Below are positions 61,976 through 64,000 of a DNA stretch of 64,000 bases, piece after piece. Both the position numbers and the translations under genes were made by a program. This DNA comes from Mycobacterium florentinum. Its GTDB lineage: Bacteria; Actinomycetota; Actinomycetes; Mycobacteriales; Mycobacteriaceae. The notes beneath the pieces are model-generated. The model made no database searches and was not told the DNA's origin. It saw nothing but the letters and a program-made list of their open reading frames with translations. Each line of letters opens with the position of its first letter. The stretch's first letter is position 1. The stretch covers positions 6,155,860 through 6,219,859 of the forward strand of contig NZ_AP022576.1 in the NCBI RefSeq assembly GCF_010730355.1. Direction: 5' to 3'.

Positions 61976-63749
61976 ATGTCAGACGGAGCTACGCCCGCGC
62001 TGGGGCTCTCGATCGGTGCCACCAACTTCGCCGCGGTCACCGCCGATCACGGCATCACTCGTAAGCCCGTCATGACGCTCTTTCGCGAGCGTCTGCCCGA
62101 GATCGGGGTGCCCGCCGAGAACCCGCGGCTGGACCAGCCGGGGCTGGTGATCACCGACTTCGTGGATCGCGTCGGCGACCCGATCGGCATCGTGGCGGCC
62201 GACGGCTCGGTGCATCGCAGCGAGGTCTTGCCGCCGACGGCCTGCGGCCCTGGCGTGGCATGCCGCCACCACCAACGGCGCCTGCCGGACAACGTCGCGG
62301 TGACCCGCACTGGGCGTCGACGTCGGTCGACGCCCTTCGCTGAGCCGGGTGCCCGAATGGGCCAGCCGCGACCGCCCGCTGACGTTGATCCCGGATGCGG
62401 CCGCGACGCTGTTCGCCGCGCGCAACCCGGGCATCCCGGCGCGCGGGACCGTGGCGGTGTGCGACTTCGGCGGCAGCGGCAGCAGCATCACGCTGATGGA
62501 CGCCGCGGGCGACTATCAACCGCTTGCCCCGACCGTGCGGCACCTCGACTTCTCCGGCGACCTGATCGACCAGGCGCTGCTGACGGCCGTGCTGGCCAAC
62601 CTGCCCAGCCGACTCCTTCGACCCGTCCGGCACCTCGGCGATCGGACCGCTGAGCCGGCTGACCGGATGCCGCAACGCCAAAGCAGCTCTCGTCGAGCAC
62701 GGTCGCCACGCTGGCCGAGGGATTGCCGGGCATACCCGGCGAAATCCGGCTCACCAGAAACGAACTCGACGACGCGATCCGGACATCGCTGACGGGCTTC
62801 GTGGCGGTCCTGGATGAAACGCTGGCGCGCAACGGAATTCGCGATCTGGTCGCGGTAGTGTCGGTCGGCGGCGGCGCGAACATCCCGGCGGTCACCACGA
62901 TGCTCTCCGGACACCTGCGGGTTCCGGTCGTGACGACGCCGTCCGCACCTGGCGCCGGCCATCGGCGCGGCGTTGCGCGCGACGCGTGGACCGGGGAGAC
63001 CAGCGCGACCATGCTGACCCCGGCTGCCTCGCGCGCGACCGCGCCGTTGCCGCCGCACCGGCGGCCGTCGAAGAGCGCAAGTCCGTGCTCACCCACGCGT
63101 CGGAGCCGGTGTCGAGCCTGATGCCCGCGCTGGCCTGGTCGGAGGCCGGCGACGAGTCGCGCGTGATGCCCGCCGTCGGTGGGCAGATCGGTGGGCAGAT
63201 CCCGAATCATGTTGGCGGGTCGGGCTATACGTCGGCGCGGCCGGCCTTGAGTTTCGATCAGCCTGCCGTGCGGCCACGCCGGGACAAGAGACCCCCGATC
63301 GTGCCCGGTCGCGGATTCCGGGCATGGTCATCATCAGCACGGCCGTGGCGGTGCTGCTGGTCGGCATCGCGTTGGCGATGGCGCTCTCCGACAAACCGGC
63401 GCCCGCCGGGCGTCACCGACTCCGGCGACCGCGCCGCCCGCCAACGGCGCAGCTCCCTCATCCACGCCGCCGGGCCAAGCGCCGATCACGGGTCAGGCCG
63501 CGACTCCGGCGGCGGCAGCTCCGGATGCGCCCGCTCCCGGGGTCGACACACCTCCGCCCGCGGTCGGACACACACCTCCGCCGGTGGCGGTGGATACGCC
63601 GGTCCCGCGGCGCCCCGCCACCTCCAGCCGTTGAGGCTCCGCCGCCGGTACCCCAAATTCCAGCACCACCGCGCCGTCCCGCAGATCCCGGCGATTCCGC
63701 CGATGCGGATCCCGGAATCAGCTTGCCAATTCCGGGATTTGGCCAGTAG
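61976..63749 (+). pseudogene. Hsp70-like proline-rich membrane protein (Rv2264c-like), with several frameshifts
   Basis: ATG 61976 starts an actin/Hsp70-like domain: PALGLSIGATNFAAVTADHG, the phosphate-1 pattern, and later VAVCDFGGSGSSITLMDAAG (phosphate 2) and VVSVGGGANIPAVTTML (adenosine motif), each in different frames. A single membrane segment (VIISTAVAVLLVGIALAMAL) near 63330 and a Pro-rich tail ending LPIPGFGQ at 63749 follow. At least five frame changes. M. tuberculosis Rv2264c is such a proline-rich protein. About 590 residues if intact. The many indels suggest low sequence quality. Confidence 0.7.
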
Positions 63750-63772
63750 AGGATTATCCGGGTCGCTTCGCC

Positions 63773-63971
63773 CTAGTTCTCCTCGGCGGCTTTGTGCTTC
63801 GCGTCCTGCTTCGGCTTTTCTTGCTGATCGGCTTCGTGACCAGCTGTTCTGTCGTCCTGCACGCTCGGTGTGCCCCTTGTCGAGTTGCAGTCCGATTTCG
63901 GTTTCCCTGGCCGCGCTGTTCGAAACTCTCGTTACCGCAATCTTTCTGCCTGACTGCCGGTCAGGGGCCAT
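63773..63971 (-). pseudogene. Possible short hydrophilic protein at the window end, frameshifted
   Basis: On the minus strand, a frame from ATG 63971 (MAPDRQSGRKIAVTRVSNS) and, after one shift, QDDRTAGHEADQQEKPKQDA ending KHKAAEEN at 63773 would give a charged protein of about 65 residues. The Lys/Gln/Glu-rich tail looks like a real C-terminus, but no family is known and the evidence is thin. The rest of the DNA to 64000 shows nothing else. Confidence 0.3.
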
Positions 63972-64000
63972 CTGTCGTCAGGTGGTTGCCGGATAGGTGA

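Overview
The window is chromosomal DNA of a slow-growing Mycobacterium. Evidence: high G+C coding DNA, a PPE-PPW protein, an LpqH-type lipoprotein, three cytochrome P450s, F420-dependent luciferase-like oxidoreductases, a VapBC pair, a cutinase and an MmpS-like protein. Several genes match, from memory, the M. tuberculosis Rv2264c-Rv2291 neighbourhood: an Hsp70-like proline-rich protein (Rv2264c), CYP124 (Rv2266), two small DUF202 proteins (Rv2272/Rv2273), an FAD oxidase (Rv2280), a Na+/H+ antiporter (Rv2287) and SseB (Rv2291). Here they are spread out and interleaved with accessory genes. No rRNA, tRNA, CRISPR array or IS element was seen.

Layout. 0-14 kb: a TetR end and P450, MFS transporter, PPE protein, hydrolases, an LpqH-like lipoprotein, a coupled SDR/LLM/unknown operon with a divergent TetR, a nucleosidase-like protein, SseB and the mannosyltransferase MgtA. 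14-20 kb: a truncated AAA ATPase with tandem repeats at its breakpoint, an antiporter, and a cysteine-rich cluster (DUF5685 protein, MauE-thioredoxin fusion, chagasin-like lipoprotein). 20-31 kb: a DsbA-like protein, VapBC, an LLM oxidoreductase, a membrane GGDEF-EAL protein, an FAD oxidase coupled to a phytanoyl-CoA dioxygenase, a hydrolase-cyclase fusion, a second P450 and a glyoxalase-fold protein.

31-44 kb is a visibly less G+C-rich defence island and the main find. Six genes (small protein, Z1 helicase-like ATPase, PD-(D/E)XK nuclease, GHKL ATPase, unknown, DUF6339-like) follow one another, five junctions having 4-nt start/stop overlaps, so they look like one translationally coupled operon. 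Next come a Vsr endonuclease, a C5-cytosine methyltransferase fused to an endonuclease III-like domain with a 4Fe-4S cysteine motif, a second MORC-like GHKL ATPase on the other strand (split by a frameshift in a six-base homopolymer) and a GIY-YIG nuclease. The set resembles the MutL/MORC-Z1-Vsr restriction systems described by Iyer, Abhiman and Aravind (2008) and the Mza-type systems, but no AIPR gene is seen and the fusion methylase is unusual.

44-64 kb returns to typical mycobacterial DNA: an EcsC protein, an HD hydrolase, a hydroxyquinol-type ring-cleavage cluster with its own TetR, a cutinase, an Ami1-like amidase, DUF202 proteins, a phosphotransferase and hydrolase with a TetR, CYP124 and an Hsp70-like protein. 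From about 47 kb onward about ten genes carry one or more single-base frameshifts, each repairable by one base. That pattern points to indel errors in a draft assembly more than to true gene decay, and it also tempers how the frameshifts at 28.8 and 42.3 kb should be read.
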